A DNA stretch of 64,000 bases, from positions 4,478,800 through 4,542,799 of the forward strand of contig CP126122.1 of assembly GCA_030123565.1 (NCBI GenBank). Direction: 5' to 3'. Shown here piece by piece: positions 27,198 through 35,930 of the stretch (positions are counted from its first letter, which is position 1; each line of letters opens with the position of its first letter). The translations under genes and the position numbers were made by a program. The notes below the pieces were generated by a model. The model made no database searches and had not been told where the DNA came from. It saw only the letters and a program-made list of their open reading frames with translations. This DNA is from Nitrospira sp. Lineage in GTDB: Bacteria > Nitrospirota > Nitrospiria > Nitrospirales > Nitrospiraceae.

Positions 27198-27929
27198 ATG
27201 GCTCCGGTGATTACCGTTCCTTCGTTTGCCACCAACGAGGATGGGGTGGAACATTTTTTCGGGACCCGGTTGTCGGACCTAGCGGTGACGCCGGGTCGTT
27301 CCTCCGAACCTCGGTCCAGGCGTGGAGGTGCGGCTGCGGTCATCGTGTCGGTCACACAGGTGCATGGGACGGACGCCCTGGTCGTGGACCGGCCGGTTCG
27401 ACAGGGAGACTGTTTCGCGGGAGGCTGGGATGCGCTGGTGACCAATCAGCCCGGTGTGATGGTGACCGTGCGGACGGCGGACTGTGTCCCGGTGCTCTTG
27501 CACGATCCCACGCAACGGGTGGTGGCGGCGGTGCATGCCGGTTGGCGCGGCGCGGTGGCCGGGATCGTGCCGAAGACCGTGGCCTTGCTCGTCGATCGAT
27601 TCGGAGCCGCCGTCGAGCGGCTGCGGATGGCGATCGGCCCGTCTGCCGGTTCCTGTTGTTATGAGGTGGATGAGCCGGTATTGACGAGACTGCGGGAGGT
27701 CTTTCCCGAGTGGCGCTCCGTCGTGCAGCCGGTGGGAACCTGCAAGGCGCATCTCGATCTGCGTGCGTTCGTGCGCCGGCAGGCGCTTGCGGAAGGCCTG
27801 CAGGCGGAACGGATTGCGACGGTCAATGCCTGTACGATCTGCCACCCCGATCTCTTCTTCAGCTACCGCCGCGAGGGTGTGGTGAAGGCCACGATGGTCA
27901 GCGGGATTGCGCTCAGGTCTCACCGGTAA
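27198..27929 (+). CDS. pgeF: Laccase-domain purine nucleoside phosphorylase-like protein (YfiH/PgeF)
   Basis: A 243-residue protein of the multicopper polyphenol oxidase/YfiH family, now linked to purine nucleoside phosphorylase activity and peptidoglycan editing. The metal-site residues are visible: QVHGTDALVVD, RTADCVPVLLHD, VAAVHAGWRGAVAGIV, GPSAGSCCYEV and NACTICHPDLFFSYRREG. It sits directly after ftsZ, a placement common in many phyla and consistent with an envelope-linked role. The ATG at 27198 is preferred over the adjacent GTG at 27195. Confidence 0.9.
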   Translation: MAPVITVPSFATNEDGVEHFFGTRLSDLAVTPGRSSEPRSRRGGAAAVIVSVTQVHGTDALVVDRPVRQGDCFAGGWDALVTNQPGVMVTVRTADCVPVLLHDPTQRVVAAVHAGWRGAVAGIVPKTVALLVDRFGAAVERLRMAIGPSAGSCCYEVDEPVLTRLREVFPEWRSVVQPVGTCKAHLDLRAFVRRQALAEGLQAERIATVNACTICHPDLFFSYRREGVVKATMVSGIALRSHR

Positions 27930-28035
27930 CCGCCGATCCACACCTGCTTCCAATGACCGTGGCCGGCCGAGATGATGGAAGGCTCGGCGTCCGGCAACGC
28001 CGAACAGACATGCTGCGTTCCATAGGGGTGGCGGA

Positions 28036-28743
28036 ATGGACACAGAAGCGGAAACGATCGCCGCTCGGGTTCGTGCGGTGTTCGATGGGATCCATCGTGC
28101 GGCGGTCCGTGCGGGGCGTGCACCGGAAACGGTCCGCCTGGTGGCGGTTTCCAAGACCGTGTCCGTCGAACGGCTGCGCGAGGCGGTGGATGCCGGTGTT
28201 CGGCATGTCGGAGAAAACCGTCTCCAGGAGGCGTTGCCGAAAATTGAGACCTTGGACCGAGACGGTGTAGTCTGGCATTTCATCGGGACCCTGCAGCGAC
28301 GCAAGGTCAAGTCGGTCGTCGGTCGATTTGAGACGATCCATTCCGTCGACAGCCTGGCACTGGCTCAAGAGATCGATCGCCGTGCGCAGGAAGCGGGTCT
28401 CCGTCAACGGGTCTTGCTGGAAGTGAATCTCGGGGGAGAGAGCAGCAAGGGAGGATTCGAGCCGACGGCGCTGCTGGGGGCGCTGCCGGCGCTGAACCGG
28501 TTCGAATATCTGGACATTCGTGGTCTCATGGCCATCCCGCCGGCCGTCCCTGTCGCGGAAGACGCACGTCCGTACTTCCGACGGCTCAGAGAATTATCCC
28601 GGTCATTGACAGCGCTGGGCTTCCCGAACATTAATATGCAGGAATTGTCGATGGGCATGTCCCATGATTATCCGGTGGCCGTCGAAGAGGGCGCCACCTA
28701 CGTGCGGGTCGGGACGGCCATTTTTGGAGCGCGACGTGACTAA
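28036..28743 (+). CDS. yggS: Pyridoxal phosphate homeostasis protein YggS
   Basis: A 235-residue PLP-binding protein with an alanine-racemase-like barrel. It contains VRLVAVSKTVSVERLREAVD (the PLP lysine is in VSK), HVGENRLQEALPKIE, WHFIGTLQRRKVKSVVGRFE, HSVDSLALAQEIDRRA and LSMGMSHDYPVAVEEGATYV then RVGTAIFG. It buffers PLP and amino-acid pools rather than catalysing racemisation. It is followed by proC with overlap, the classic yggS-proC-yggT order. Confidence 0.94.
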   Translation: MDTEAETIAARVRAVFDGIHRAAVRAGRAPETVRLVAVSKTVSVERLREAVDAGVRHVGENRLQEALPKIETLDRDGVVWHFIGTLQRRKVKSVVGRFETIHSVDSLALAQEIDRRAQEAGLRQRVLLEVNLGGESSKGGFEPTALLGALPALNRFEYLDIRGLMAIPPAVPVAEDARPYFRRLRELSRSLTALGFPNINMQELSMGMSHDYPVAVEEGATYVRVGTAIFGARRD

Positions 28744-29554
28744 CTCGAGGGTGAAGGGACCGATCGCATTTCTCGGCGGTGGGCAGATGGCGGCGGCCTT
28801 GATCGGCGGCCTGTTGGCGGCGCAGGCCGGAGAGGCCGCCTTGATCTATGCCACGGATCCGCTTGCCGCGCGTCGTAACCTGTTGAAGTCGCGTTTCGGC
28901 ATTCAGGTCGGATCGGACAATAGAGATGCCGTTCGTGAGGCCGACCTGGTGGTCCTGGCGGTGAAGCCGCAGGCGATGCAGGCGGTGCTCGACGATGTGG
29001 GGAAGGCGTTGGCTGGAAAGTTGGTCCTGTCCATTGCGGCCGGCGTGACGACCGCCTGGATAGGCGAGCGGATCGTGACGCCGCGAGGCATCGTGCGGGC
29101 GATGCCCAACACACCGGCGCTGGTGCGCGAAGGGGTGACGGCGCTGGCCTATCAGGCGGACCTCGCAGCCGGCGACCTGGCGGCGGTGCGGGCCCTGTTC
29201 GAAGCGGTCGGGTCGGTGGTCTCGGTCGAGGAGCGATTCATGGATGCGGTGACCGGATTGAGCGGGAGCGGGCCGGCCTACGTCTTCGTGGCCATCGAGG
29301 CGCTGGCCGACGGCGGGGTGAAGATGGGATTGCCGCGGGCGACCGCTGAACTGCTGGCCGCGCAAACGGTGTTGGGTGCTGCTCGGTTGGTGCTGGAATC
29401 GGGTGAGCATCCGGCGCGGCTGAAGGATCAGGTCGCGTCGCCGGGAGGCACCACCATCGCGGGGTTGCACCAATTGGAAATGGGAGGCATGAGGAGCTGT
29501 CTGATGGCGGCCGTCGAGGCGGCTACGAACCGATCACAGGAGTTGGGACGCTGA
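28736..29554 (+). CDS. proC: Pyrroline-5-carboxylate reductase
   Basis: A 272-residue NAD(P)H-dependent enzyme that makes proline. The Rossmann motif is IAFLGGGQMAAALIGGLL, then LVVLAVKPQAMQAVLDDVGK, RAMPNTPALVREGVTAL, VTGLSGSGPAYVFVAIEALA and a C-terminal DQVASPGGTTIAGLHQLE, all standard. The GTG start at 28736 overlaps the end of yggS by 8 bases and has GGAG about 8 bases upstream. Confidence 0.94.
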   Translation: MTNSRVKGPIAFLGGGQMAAALIGGLLAAQAGEAALIYATDPLAARRNLLKSRFGIQVGSDNRDAVREADLVVLAVKPQAMQAVLDDVGKALAGKLVLSIAAGVTTAWIGERIVTPRGIVRAMPNTPALVREGVTALAYQADLAAGDLAAVRALFEAVGSVVSVEERFMDAVTGLSGSGPAYVFVAIEALADGGVKMGLPRATAELLAAQTVLGAARLVLESGEHPARLKDQVASPGGTTIAGLHQLEMGGMRSCLMAAVEAATNRSQELGR

Positions 29555-29850
29555 TGTTTGTGATGAGCAACGTGCTGCAGGGGCTGGCGACGATCTTGGA
29601 TACGGTGCTGTGGCTTTATATGTGGGTCATCATCGCCCGCGCATTGATTTCGTGGGTCAATCCGGACCCCTGGAATCCCATCGTACAATTTCTTGAACGT
29701 GTGACGGAGCCTGTGCTCACGCCGATCCGTCGTCTGGTCGGGTGGCGCATGGGCATCGACCTGTCGCCGATGATTGCGATCCTGATCCTTGTGTTTCTAC
29801 AATATGCCGTGGTTCAATCGTTGCGGGATATCGCCGTGCGGATGCATTAA
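29554..29850 (+). CDS. yggT: YggT family membrane protein
   Basis: A 98-residue protein with two hydrophobic helices (about 8-30 and 68-90) joined by SWVNPDPWNPIVQFLERVTE and PVLTPIRRLVG, the YggT signature. Relatives are implicated in osmotic tolerance and envelope or thylakoid organisation. The ATG overlaps the proC stop as TGATG, so it is translationally coupled. Located between proC and divIVA as in many Gram-positive bacteria and cyanobacteria. Confidence 0.9.
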   Translation: MFVMSNVLQGLATILDTVLWLYMWVIIARALISWVNPDPWNPIVQFLERVTEPVLTPIRRLVGWRMGIDLSPMIAILILVFLQYAVVQSLRDIAVRMH

Positions 29851-29871
29851 CCCTCGGGCAAGAGGTGGCGC

Positions 29872-30384
29872 ATGAAAATCACTCCCATCGACATCCAGCA
29901 GATGGCCTTTCCGGTCAAGTTTCGAGGTTACGACCGAGAGGAGGTCAACCGCTTTCTCGAAGAGCTGGCCCTGACGGTCGAGAATTTGAATCGGGAAAAC
30001 AACGCGCTTCGCGACAAGCTTGCCACCACCGAACAGCAGGTCGCAGATCTGCGGCGTACGGAGGCCACCCTCTCCAGCACGCTGGTGTCGGCGCAATCGT
30101 TGGCCGAGGATGTGAAGCGGTCCGCACAGCGGGAATCCGAGTTGATCGTCAAGGAAGCAGAATTGAAGGCGAGCGAAATCATCCGGCAGGCGCGGGTGAG
30201 TCTGTCCGACATGCAGCGCGGCCTCGCGGACCTGCAGAAGCAGCGGTTGATGATGGTGGAGCGGTTCCGTGCGACCCTGCGCTCGTTCGAGCGGATGTTG
30301 GAGGTCGAAGAAAGCGAAGCCTATCAACCGGATCCCCCATCGATCGAGGGGAAGCTGGCCGGTGAATCAAGCTCGGCTCGTTGA
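29872..30384 (+). CDS. divIVA: DivIVA domain protein
   Basis: A 170-residue cytoplasmic coiled-coil protein. The N-terminal DivIVA membrane-binding motif is ITPIDIQQMAFPVKFRGYDR then EEVNRFLEELA. A long coiled coil follows (about 40-140) and a disordered Pro/Ser tail. DivIVA proteins sense membrane curvature at poles and septa and recruit partners. Its place at the end of the pgeF-yggS-proC-yggT run next to ftsZ suggests a division or polar role. Confidence 0.9.
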   Translation: MKITPIDIQQMAFPVKFRGYDREEVNRFLEELALTVENLNRENNALRDKLATTEQQVADLRRTEATLSSTLVSAQSLAEDVKRSAQRESELIVKEAELKASEIIRQARVSLSDMQRGLADLQKQRLMMVERFRATLRSFERMLEVEESEAYQPDPPSIEGKLAGESSSAR

Positions 30385-30497
30385 GACTCCTGCGCCTTGT
30401 CGGAATCCTCCCCTTGCCTGCGACCTGCTCCAGCCGGCGGGGCCTGGTGTAGGGTTCTGCTCCACTCACCCTGTGGGCGAAACCTGGGCTCCCATTC

Positions 30498-31628
30498 ATG
30501 ACGGCATCGGATCCAATTCAGTCGGCGCTGCGGGCAGCCGTCGCTGACGGCACCTTTCCCGGCGCCGTCCTGGCGGTCCGGTTACGCGGGGCGTCGGTCT
30601 ATGAATGGGCCGTCGGGCGCCTGTCTCTCCAGCCTTCGAGCGAGGAGGTGACGGTCGAGACCTCTTATGACCTCGCCTCCCTGACCAAGGTTCTCGCGAC
30701 GACGACGGCGTTGCTGCTTCTGATCCAACGTGAATTGGCCTCCCTGGATGATCGGATCGACCACATTCTTGCGGAACTCAGGGGAAGGCCGGTCGGAAGT
30801 GCGACGGTGCGGCACTTGTTGATGCATAGTTCCGGCCTTCCCGGTTGGCGCCCCTATTATGAACGGATCGCCGCGACGGAGGCGGTTCAGCCGGGGATTT
30901 TTGGGAGCATCGCCGCGCGACAGGCGATGCTGAACTCTATTGCGACGGAAGACCTGCTGTACGAGAAGGGCTCGCGCAGCCTCTACAGTGATCTCGGCTT
31001 CATGTTGCTGGGGTTCGCGGTAGAACGGCTGTCGGGCGAGTCGCTCGATCAGTTGTGTCGGGATCGAATCTATCGCCCGCTCGATGCCTGCCCGCTTCAC
31101 TATCTGCCGTGCGGGCCGCTCTCGATGTCTGTCCCACCGTCCGGATCGACACTCACGATCGCCCCCACGGAAGAAGATCCCTGGCGTGGACGAACGTTGC
31201 GCGGCGAGGTCCACGACGAAAATGCCTTTGCGCTGGGCGGGGTGGCGGGCCATGCAGGGTTGTTCGGCACCGCACGAGCGGTGCTCGCGGTCGCGCAGGC
31301 CTGGATGAATGGCCGTCGGGGAAAGGCGGGACTGTTGGAACCGGAATTCGTCCGATGTTTCACGGCGCGGCAGCACACGGTCCCGAATTCCAGCTGGGCC
31401 TTGGGATGGGATACGCCGTCGGCGCCGTCTTCGTCCGGGACGTTATTTTCTCCAGAGTCGTTCGGCCATCTCGGATATACCGGCACGTCGTTGTGGATCG
31501 ACCCGGTCAAGGAACTGGAGGTGGTGCTGCTCTCGAATCGTGTACATCCCACGAGACGGAACGAGCGCATCCGCGCCTTCCGCCCGCTGATCCATGATCT
31601 CGTGTATCGGGAATTCCTGGGAGGCTAG
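30498..31628 (+). CDS. Serine beta-lactamase-like hydrolase (class C/PBP-like)
   Basis: A 376-residue protein of the beta-lactamase/transpeptidase-like fold. The nucleophile motif is S61-L-T-K, followed by HSSGLPGW, a Y-S-D triad in place of Y-x-N and, near the end, HLGYTGTSLWIDP, corresponding to the K/H-T-G strand. No clear signal peptide is present, so it may be cytoplasmic. Such proteins include esterases, peptidases and cell-wall editing enzymes; resistance cannot be inferred. The role near dcw genes may be wall-related. Confidence 0.8.
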   Translation: MTASDPIQSALRAAVADGTFPGAVLAVRLRGASVYEWAVGRLSLQPSSEEVTVETSYDLASLTKVLATTTALLLLIQRELASLDDRIDHILAELRGRPVGSATVRHLLMHSSGLPGWRPYYERIAATEAVQPGIFGSIAARQAMLNSIATEDLLYEKGSRSLYSDLGFMLLGFAVERLSGESLDQLCRDRIYRPLDACPLHYLPCGPLSMSVPPSGSTLTIAPTEEDPWRGRTLRGEVHDENAFALGGVAGHAGLFGTARAVLAVAQAWMNGRRGKAGLLEPEFVRCFTARQHTVPNSSWALGWDTPSAPSSSGTLFSPESFGHLGYTGTSLWIDPVKELEVVLLSNRVHPTRRNERIRAFRPLIHDLVYREFLGG

Positions 31629-31945
31629 GAGGGCAGGTCCGGATAGTCGGTCCAGGTTTCTTTCTCGGCCAGGTAGCGATTGCCTTTGAAGTTCAGGCGC
31701 GTGCGCAACCGGGTAAATCCCAGGCTCTGCAGCTTCTCGACCACGGCTTTGACGGCGGCAGTGGTGGTGGGATGGGCGGTGCCTTCGATGGCGAGGGCCT
31801 CATAAGTGACTTTTCCCGCATAACCGGCAGCCACACGATTGACGAGGACCGACCTGTTGAAATAACGATCACTGGGATCGATCCCTTCGACTTGATGTCG
31901 TTCGATCAAACCCTCTTTTTTGAAGAGGAGGGGCAGCGCACTCAT
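31625..31945 (-). CDS. Conserved-looking hypothetical protein, 106 residues
   Basis: A small soluble protein starting MSALPLLFKKEGLIERHQVE and ending TDYPDLPS. It has a mixed alpha/beta pattern with VNRVAAGYAGKVTYEALAIE and FTRLRTRLNFKGNRYLAEKE. I do not recognise a family. It converges with the hydrolase gene and the two stop codons overlap by a few bases. Codon use is like its neighbours, and the charged, regular sequence supports a real gene rather than a shadow. Confidence 0.6.
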   Translation of the reverse strand: MSALPLLFKKEGLIERHQVEGIDPSDRYFNRSVLVNRVAAGYAGKVTYEALAIEGTAHPTTTAAVKAVVEKLQSLGFTRLRTRLNFKGNRYLAEKETWTDYPDLPS

Positions 31946-32120
31946 ACGAACCTCCGTCGATCAATCAGCCGTTGGGATCGCGTCAAGGGTCCCGATTATA
32001 GGGAGCCGCCGGTCGGAGTGCAACCGTCGTTGACAAGGTTCTGCAGGGCTTTCTATGATGCGCCTTCCTTGCGGCATCGTCCGGCGTCCTCGGCGACGAT
32101 TCTCGACGTCAGCCATTTCG

Positions 32121-32663
32121 ATGAACATGAATGTTCCCAACAGCCTGACGATCCTGCGCATCCTGTTGATTCCGGTGTACGTAGGGTTGCTGAACTATGA
32201 GCAATTCGACTATGCCCTCGCCACGCTCTTCATCGCCGGGCTGACGGACGCCCTCGACGGCACGATCGCCCGGGTCGCCAACCAGCGAACCAGGCTCGGG
32301 GAAGTGTTGGATCCCTTGGCGGACAAGCTGATGCTCACGACCGGCTTCATTACGCTGTCCGTCATGCATCTGGTGCCGCTCTGGGCCACGATTCTGGTCG
32401 CCAGCCGCGACCTCATGCTGATGTTGGGGGCGGCGGTCGCCCATTTCACCGATGCGCAAGTCGATATTTCGCCGACGGTGTTGGGGAAGGGAACCACCTT
32501 GATTCAGCTGACGACCCTGGTGGCCGTCGTGTTTTTCGCATCGCGGCGGCTCGACCTCGCCATGCTCGATCCGCTCCTCTATCTCATGGGGGGAGTCACG
32601 CTGCTGTCCGGACTGCACTATCTCTCGCGCGGCTACAGCCGCATCACCTCCGGCCATGCCTGA
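32121..32663 (+). CDS. pgsA: CDP-diacylglycerol-glycerol-3-phosphate 3-phosphatidyltransferase
   Basis: A 180-residue inner-membrane enzyme making phosphatidylglycerol phosphate. It begins NVPNSLTILRILLIPVYVGL and carries the CDP-alcohol phosphotransferase motif DALDGTIARVANQRTRLG then EVLDPLADK, i.e. D-x2-D-G-x2-A-R-x8-G-x3-D-x3-D. Four or five membrane helices follow. The ATG at 32121 (MNMNVPNS) fits homologues; the frame is open further upstream to 32055 but that part is not conserved in character. Confidence 0.92.
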   Translation: MNMNVPNSLTILRILLIPVYVGLLNYEQFDYALATLFIAGLTDALDGTIARVANQRTRLGEVLDPLADKLMLTTGFITLSVMHLVPLWATILVASRDLMLMLGAAVAHFTDAQVDISPTVLGKGTTLIQLTTLVAVVFFASRRLDLAMLDPLLYLMGGVTLLSGLHYLSRGYSRITSGHA

Positions 32664-32726
32664 CGGACGACTGCTTCGTCGAGTCCGCGAATCCACATCG
32701 CCGCTTGCCGCTTTGTTTCCATTCGT

Positions 32727-32755
32727 TTGACAGTTTTTCGGTCGTCTTATAGACT
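32727..32755 (+). promoter_or_regulatory. Candidate sigma70 promoter for pilC
   Basis: TTGACA (32727-32732), a 17-base spacer and TAGACT (32750-32755). It lies about 70 bases before the pilC ATG. No sigma54 -24/-12 element was seen here, so PilR control of pilC is not supported by this region. Confidence 0.45.
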
Positions 32756-32822
32756 TCGATCATAGTTTCCCGCTGCATACGTATGTGTCCTCCCCGGCGA
32801 CCAGAGGAGTGGAAACAGATTT

Positions 32823-34040
32823 ATGGGTACATTCGCCTACGTCGGACGGAACCGCCAGGGTGCCGTGAAGAAGGGGGAGTTGACCGCCAAGACGAGAGAT
32901 GAGGCGGTCGACCAGCTGCGTAAACAGCAGGTCGTGGTGACCAGCCTGGAGGAGAAATCCGGCAAGGGCGGGAAGCTGAACTTCAGCATCGGGAGCGGTC
33001 TCACCGATAAGGACTTGGTGGTGTTCACCCGCCAGTTCGGCACGATGATCAATGCGGGACTGCCGCTGATTCAATGCCTCGACATCCTCTCCACCCAATC
33101 CGAAAACAAAGTCCTGCGGGAAACGGTCGGTGACGTGAAGAACAGCGTGGAGGCGGGGTCCACCTTTTCCGACGCCCTGAAGAAGCATCCGAAAGTGTTC
33201 GACGACCTCTATGTGAACATGATCCATGCCGGTGAGGTCGGCGGTCTGCTCGATACGATTCTGACCCGTTTGGCGAAGCACATCGAGAAGGCGATGAAGC
33301 TGAAGGGGCAGATCAAGTCGGCCATGGTCTATCCTTCCGCCATCGTCGGCGTCGCCGTCATCGTCATCAGCGTCCTGATGGTCTGGGTGATCCCGATTTT
33401 CGCCAAGATGTTCGCCGAAATGTCGGGCGGGAAAATCGGGTTGCCCGGTCCGACCCAGCTGGTCATCGACATCAGTAATTTCTTCCAGAGCTACTGGTAT
33501 TTCATGGGCGGGGCCTTGATCGGCACGATCTACGCGATCAAGCGGTACTATGGAACGGTCAACGGCCGGGTCGTCATCGACCGGCTGCTCTTGAAGATTC
33601 CCGTCGTCGGGGATCTGATCAGAAAGGCGTCCGTCGCGAAATTCACCCGCACGTTGGGGACGTTGATCACCAGCGGTGTGCCGTTGTTGGAAGGCCTGAG
33701 TATCTGCGCCAAAACGTCCGGCAACAAGGTGATCGAAGAAGCGTTGATGAACGCGCGGGTCAGCATCAGCGGCGGGAAAACGATTTCCGAGCCGCTGGCC
33801 AAGGGCAATGTGTTTCCCAAGATGGTCACCCACATGATCGCGGTCGGTGAGTCCACCGGCGCGCTCGATGCCATGCTGGGCAAGATCGCCGATTTCTACG
33901 AAGACGAAGTCGATCAGGCGGTGGCAGCCCTGACCTCGCTCCTCGAACCGATCATGATGGTGGTGTTGGGGACGATCATCGGGTTCATCGTCATCGCGAT
34001 GTATCTTCCGATCTTCACGATGGCGCAGGCCATCCAATAA
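32823..34040 (+). CDS. pilC: Type IV pilus inner-membrane platform protein PilC
   Basis: A 405-residue protein of the GspF/PilC family, the inner-membrane platform on which the PilB/PilT motors act. Two T2SS-F domains are seen: the first with FTRQFGTMINAGLPLIQCLD and MIHAGEVGGLLDTILTRLA, the second with FTRTLGTLITSGVPLLEGLS and MIAVGESTGALDAMLGKIA. Three membrane helices are placed as usual, the last at the C-terminus. The N-terminus GTFAYVGRNRQGAVKKGEL is standard. Other pilus genes are not in the window, but pilS and pilR follow. Confidence 0.94.
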   Translation: MGTFAYVGRNRQGAVKKGELTAKTRDEAVDQLRKQQVVVTSLEEKSGKGGKLNFSIGSGLTDKDLVVFTRQFGTMINAGLPLIQCLDILSTQSENKVLRETVGDVKNSVEAGSTFSDALKKHPKVFDDLYVNMIHAGEVGGLLDTILTRLAKHIEKAMKLKGQIKSAMVYPSAIVGVAVIVISVLMVWVIPIFAKMFAEMSGGKIGLPGPTQLVIDISNFFQSYWYFMGGALIGTIYAIKRYYGTVNGRVVIDRLLLKIPVVGDLIRKASVAKFTRTLGTLITSGVPLLEGLSICAKTSGNKVIEEALMNARVSISGGKTISEPLAKGNVFPKMVTHMIAVGESTGALDAMLGKIADFYEDEVDQAVAALTSLLEPIMMVVLGTIIGFIVIAMYLPIFTMAQAIQ

Positions 34041-34235
34041 CGGTACGGTCACGCCTGGGCACCGGTGCGGGGCCGACCGTGCGAGAGGGCCCCGCGCGCA
34101 GATCCATCAGGGCATCGCGCCCGCCATGCTCTCCCTGATCAATCCGATACGAATCGTCGAAAACCAGCCTTCCTCAATCACAGGCCGCCCGCGCATGCAG
34201 CGGAAGGACGATGCGCGCCGACCATCGGGCGGTCC

Positions 34236-35930
34236 ATGCTGCAGCTGAAAACCAGACTCCATTGGTTGATGGGCCTGCGCGTCGTGGTGGTGACGCTGTT
34301 GCTGGGGCTGTCGCTGGCCTTTCAGGCGACGCGCGGCGAACATGTGCCGATCTTCTCCGCCCTGATCGTCTTCACCTACACGGTCACCCTTGTCTATGCC
34401 GTCTTCCTTCGTTATCTGAGCACCCACGAAGCATTGACCGTCTTCACGTGGGTGCAGGTCGCGATGGATTTTGTGCTGGAGACGGTCCTCGTTGCGAGCA
34501 CCGGGGGCATCGAAAGTCCGTTCGCCGTGCTCTATGTCATTACGGTCACGGTGGCGAGTCTCGTCCCGCGCAGGCGCGTGGGGTTGGTGACCGGATCCGC
34601 CTGTACGTTGTTGTTCGGATTCATCACGGCGGTGCAGTATTCGGGGCTGCTGCAGCCCTCTGGTTGGGTCGCTTCCAGCAAATTGGCCGGCGCCGAAGCT
34701 CTGCAGACCTTCGGGGTCTACGGCCTCGCGTTTCTGTTCGTCGGATTTTTGAGCGGGGTGCTCGCCGACCAGCTCCGCCATGCCGACCAATCGTTGCGCG
34801 AGAAGGAGCAGGGACTCACGCGGCTCCAAGTGTTCCACGAGAATATCGTGCGCAGCATCAGCAGCGGGGTGTTCACCACCGATGAAGCGGGCCGCATCAC
34901 CTCATTCAATCCGGCTGCGCATGAAGTGACGGGTTATACCTTCCAGGAAGTTCAGGGGCGTTCCTGGAGAGAAGTGTTCAATTGGCACCCGAGCGGGCCG
35001 TCCGAGGAACAGGAGCAGACGACGTCGACGTCGGCAAGGTTTGAGGTGGAATGCCAGCACGCGGACGGCAGCCGGCTTGTGCTGGGCATGACCGTGTCTC
35101 CCTTGCATGAGCAGGGCGCGCAACGCGGGCTGGTCGGCGTGTTCAAGGACTTGACGCAAATTCGATATTTGGAAGAGGAAATGCGCCGGCGGGAATGGCT
35201 CGCCAATCTGGGCGAGATGTCGGCCGGGATGGCCCATGAAATCCGCAATCCGCTCGGCGCCCTGGCCGGAGCGATGCAAATGTTGCGGCAGGATGTCGGG
35301 TCGGACGAAACCAGCCAACGCCTGATGGATATTGCGATTCGAGAGGCGAAACGGCTCGACAATATCATCACCGAGTTTCTGCAATACGCCCGCCCGCCCG
35401 CGTTGAACCTGCGCGAGCATGATTTGAACAAAGTCCTTGCCGATACGTTGGATCTGATTCAACATGAAGCGCGATCCCGAAAAGGCATGTCCATCGTTCC
35501 CAAGATGGCCGCCGGGGCGTTGACGGCGCAGGTCGATCAAGACCAGCTGAAACAGGTGTTCTGGAATCTGGCCGTGAACGCCTTCGATGCCATGGCTGAC
35601 GGCGGCGTCTTGACGATCGCCACGGGATCGCGGCGGGTCGAAGTGGAGGGGCGTCGTACCGACGTGATCGAAATTGCGTTTCAGGACAAGGGCGAAGGCA
35701 TCCCCAAGCAGAATTTCGACAAAATCTTTCTTCCGTTTTTCACCACGAAAAAAGAAGGCTCCGGGTTGGGTCTGGCTCAGGTCCATCGCATCGTGGAGTT
35801 GCACGGCGGGTGGATCAAGGTCGAGAGCGATGTCGGGAACGGGGCGCGGTTTGTCGTGTGTCTCCCGCAGTCGGCGGAGACCGGCGTGCGCTTGCGGCAT
35901 GAAGGAAGGGAACCGTGGAAAAGATTCTAG
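34236..35930 (+). CDS. pilS: PilS-type sensor histidine kinase
   Basis: A 564-residue membrane kinase. About six N-terminal helices (residues 10-180) are followed by a PAS domain (FHENIVRSISSGVFTTDEAG), a dimerisation domain with phosphoacceptor H334 in GEMSAGMAHEIRNPLG and an ATPase domain ending GSGLGLAQVHRIVELHGG. Architecture and the following NtrC-type regulator match PilS, which senses pilin levels in the membrane. The start ATG at 34236 has a weak ribosome site; the frame is open to 34065. The end overlaps pilR by 16 bases. Confidence 0.88.
   Translation: MLQLKTRLHWLMGLRVVVVTLLLGLSLAFQATRGEHVPIFSALIVFTYTVTLVYAVFLRYLSTHEALTVFTWVQVAMDFVLETVLVASTGGIESPFAVLYVITVTVASLVPRRRVGLVTGSACTLLFGFITAVQYSGLLQPSGWVASSKLAGAEALQTFGVYGLAFLFVGFLSGVLADQLRHADQSLREKEQGLTRLQVFHENIVRSISSGVFTTDEAGRITSFNPAAHEVTGYTFQEVQGRSWREVFNWHPSGPSEEQEQTTSTSARFEVECQHADGSRLVLGMTVSPLHEQGAQRGLVGVFKDLTQIRYLEEEMRRREWLANLGEMSAGMAHEIRNPLGALAGAMQMLRQDVGSDETSQRLMDIAIREAKRLDNIITEFLQYARPPALNLREHDLNKVLADTLDLIQHEARSRKGMSIVPKMAAGALTAQVDQDQLKQVFWNLAVNAFDAMADGGVLTIATGSRRVEVEGRRTDVIEIAFQDKGEGIPKQNFDKIFLPFFTTKKEGSGLGLAQVHRIVELHGGWIKVESDVGNGARFVVCLPQSAETGVRLRHEGREPWKRF

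Noticed and set aside
30498-31628. Antibiotic-resistance beta-lactamase
   Set aside because: The S-x-x-K fold is there, but no export signal and a Y-S-D variant make a resistance role unsupported.
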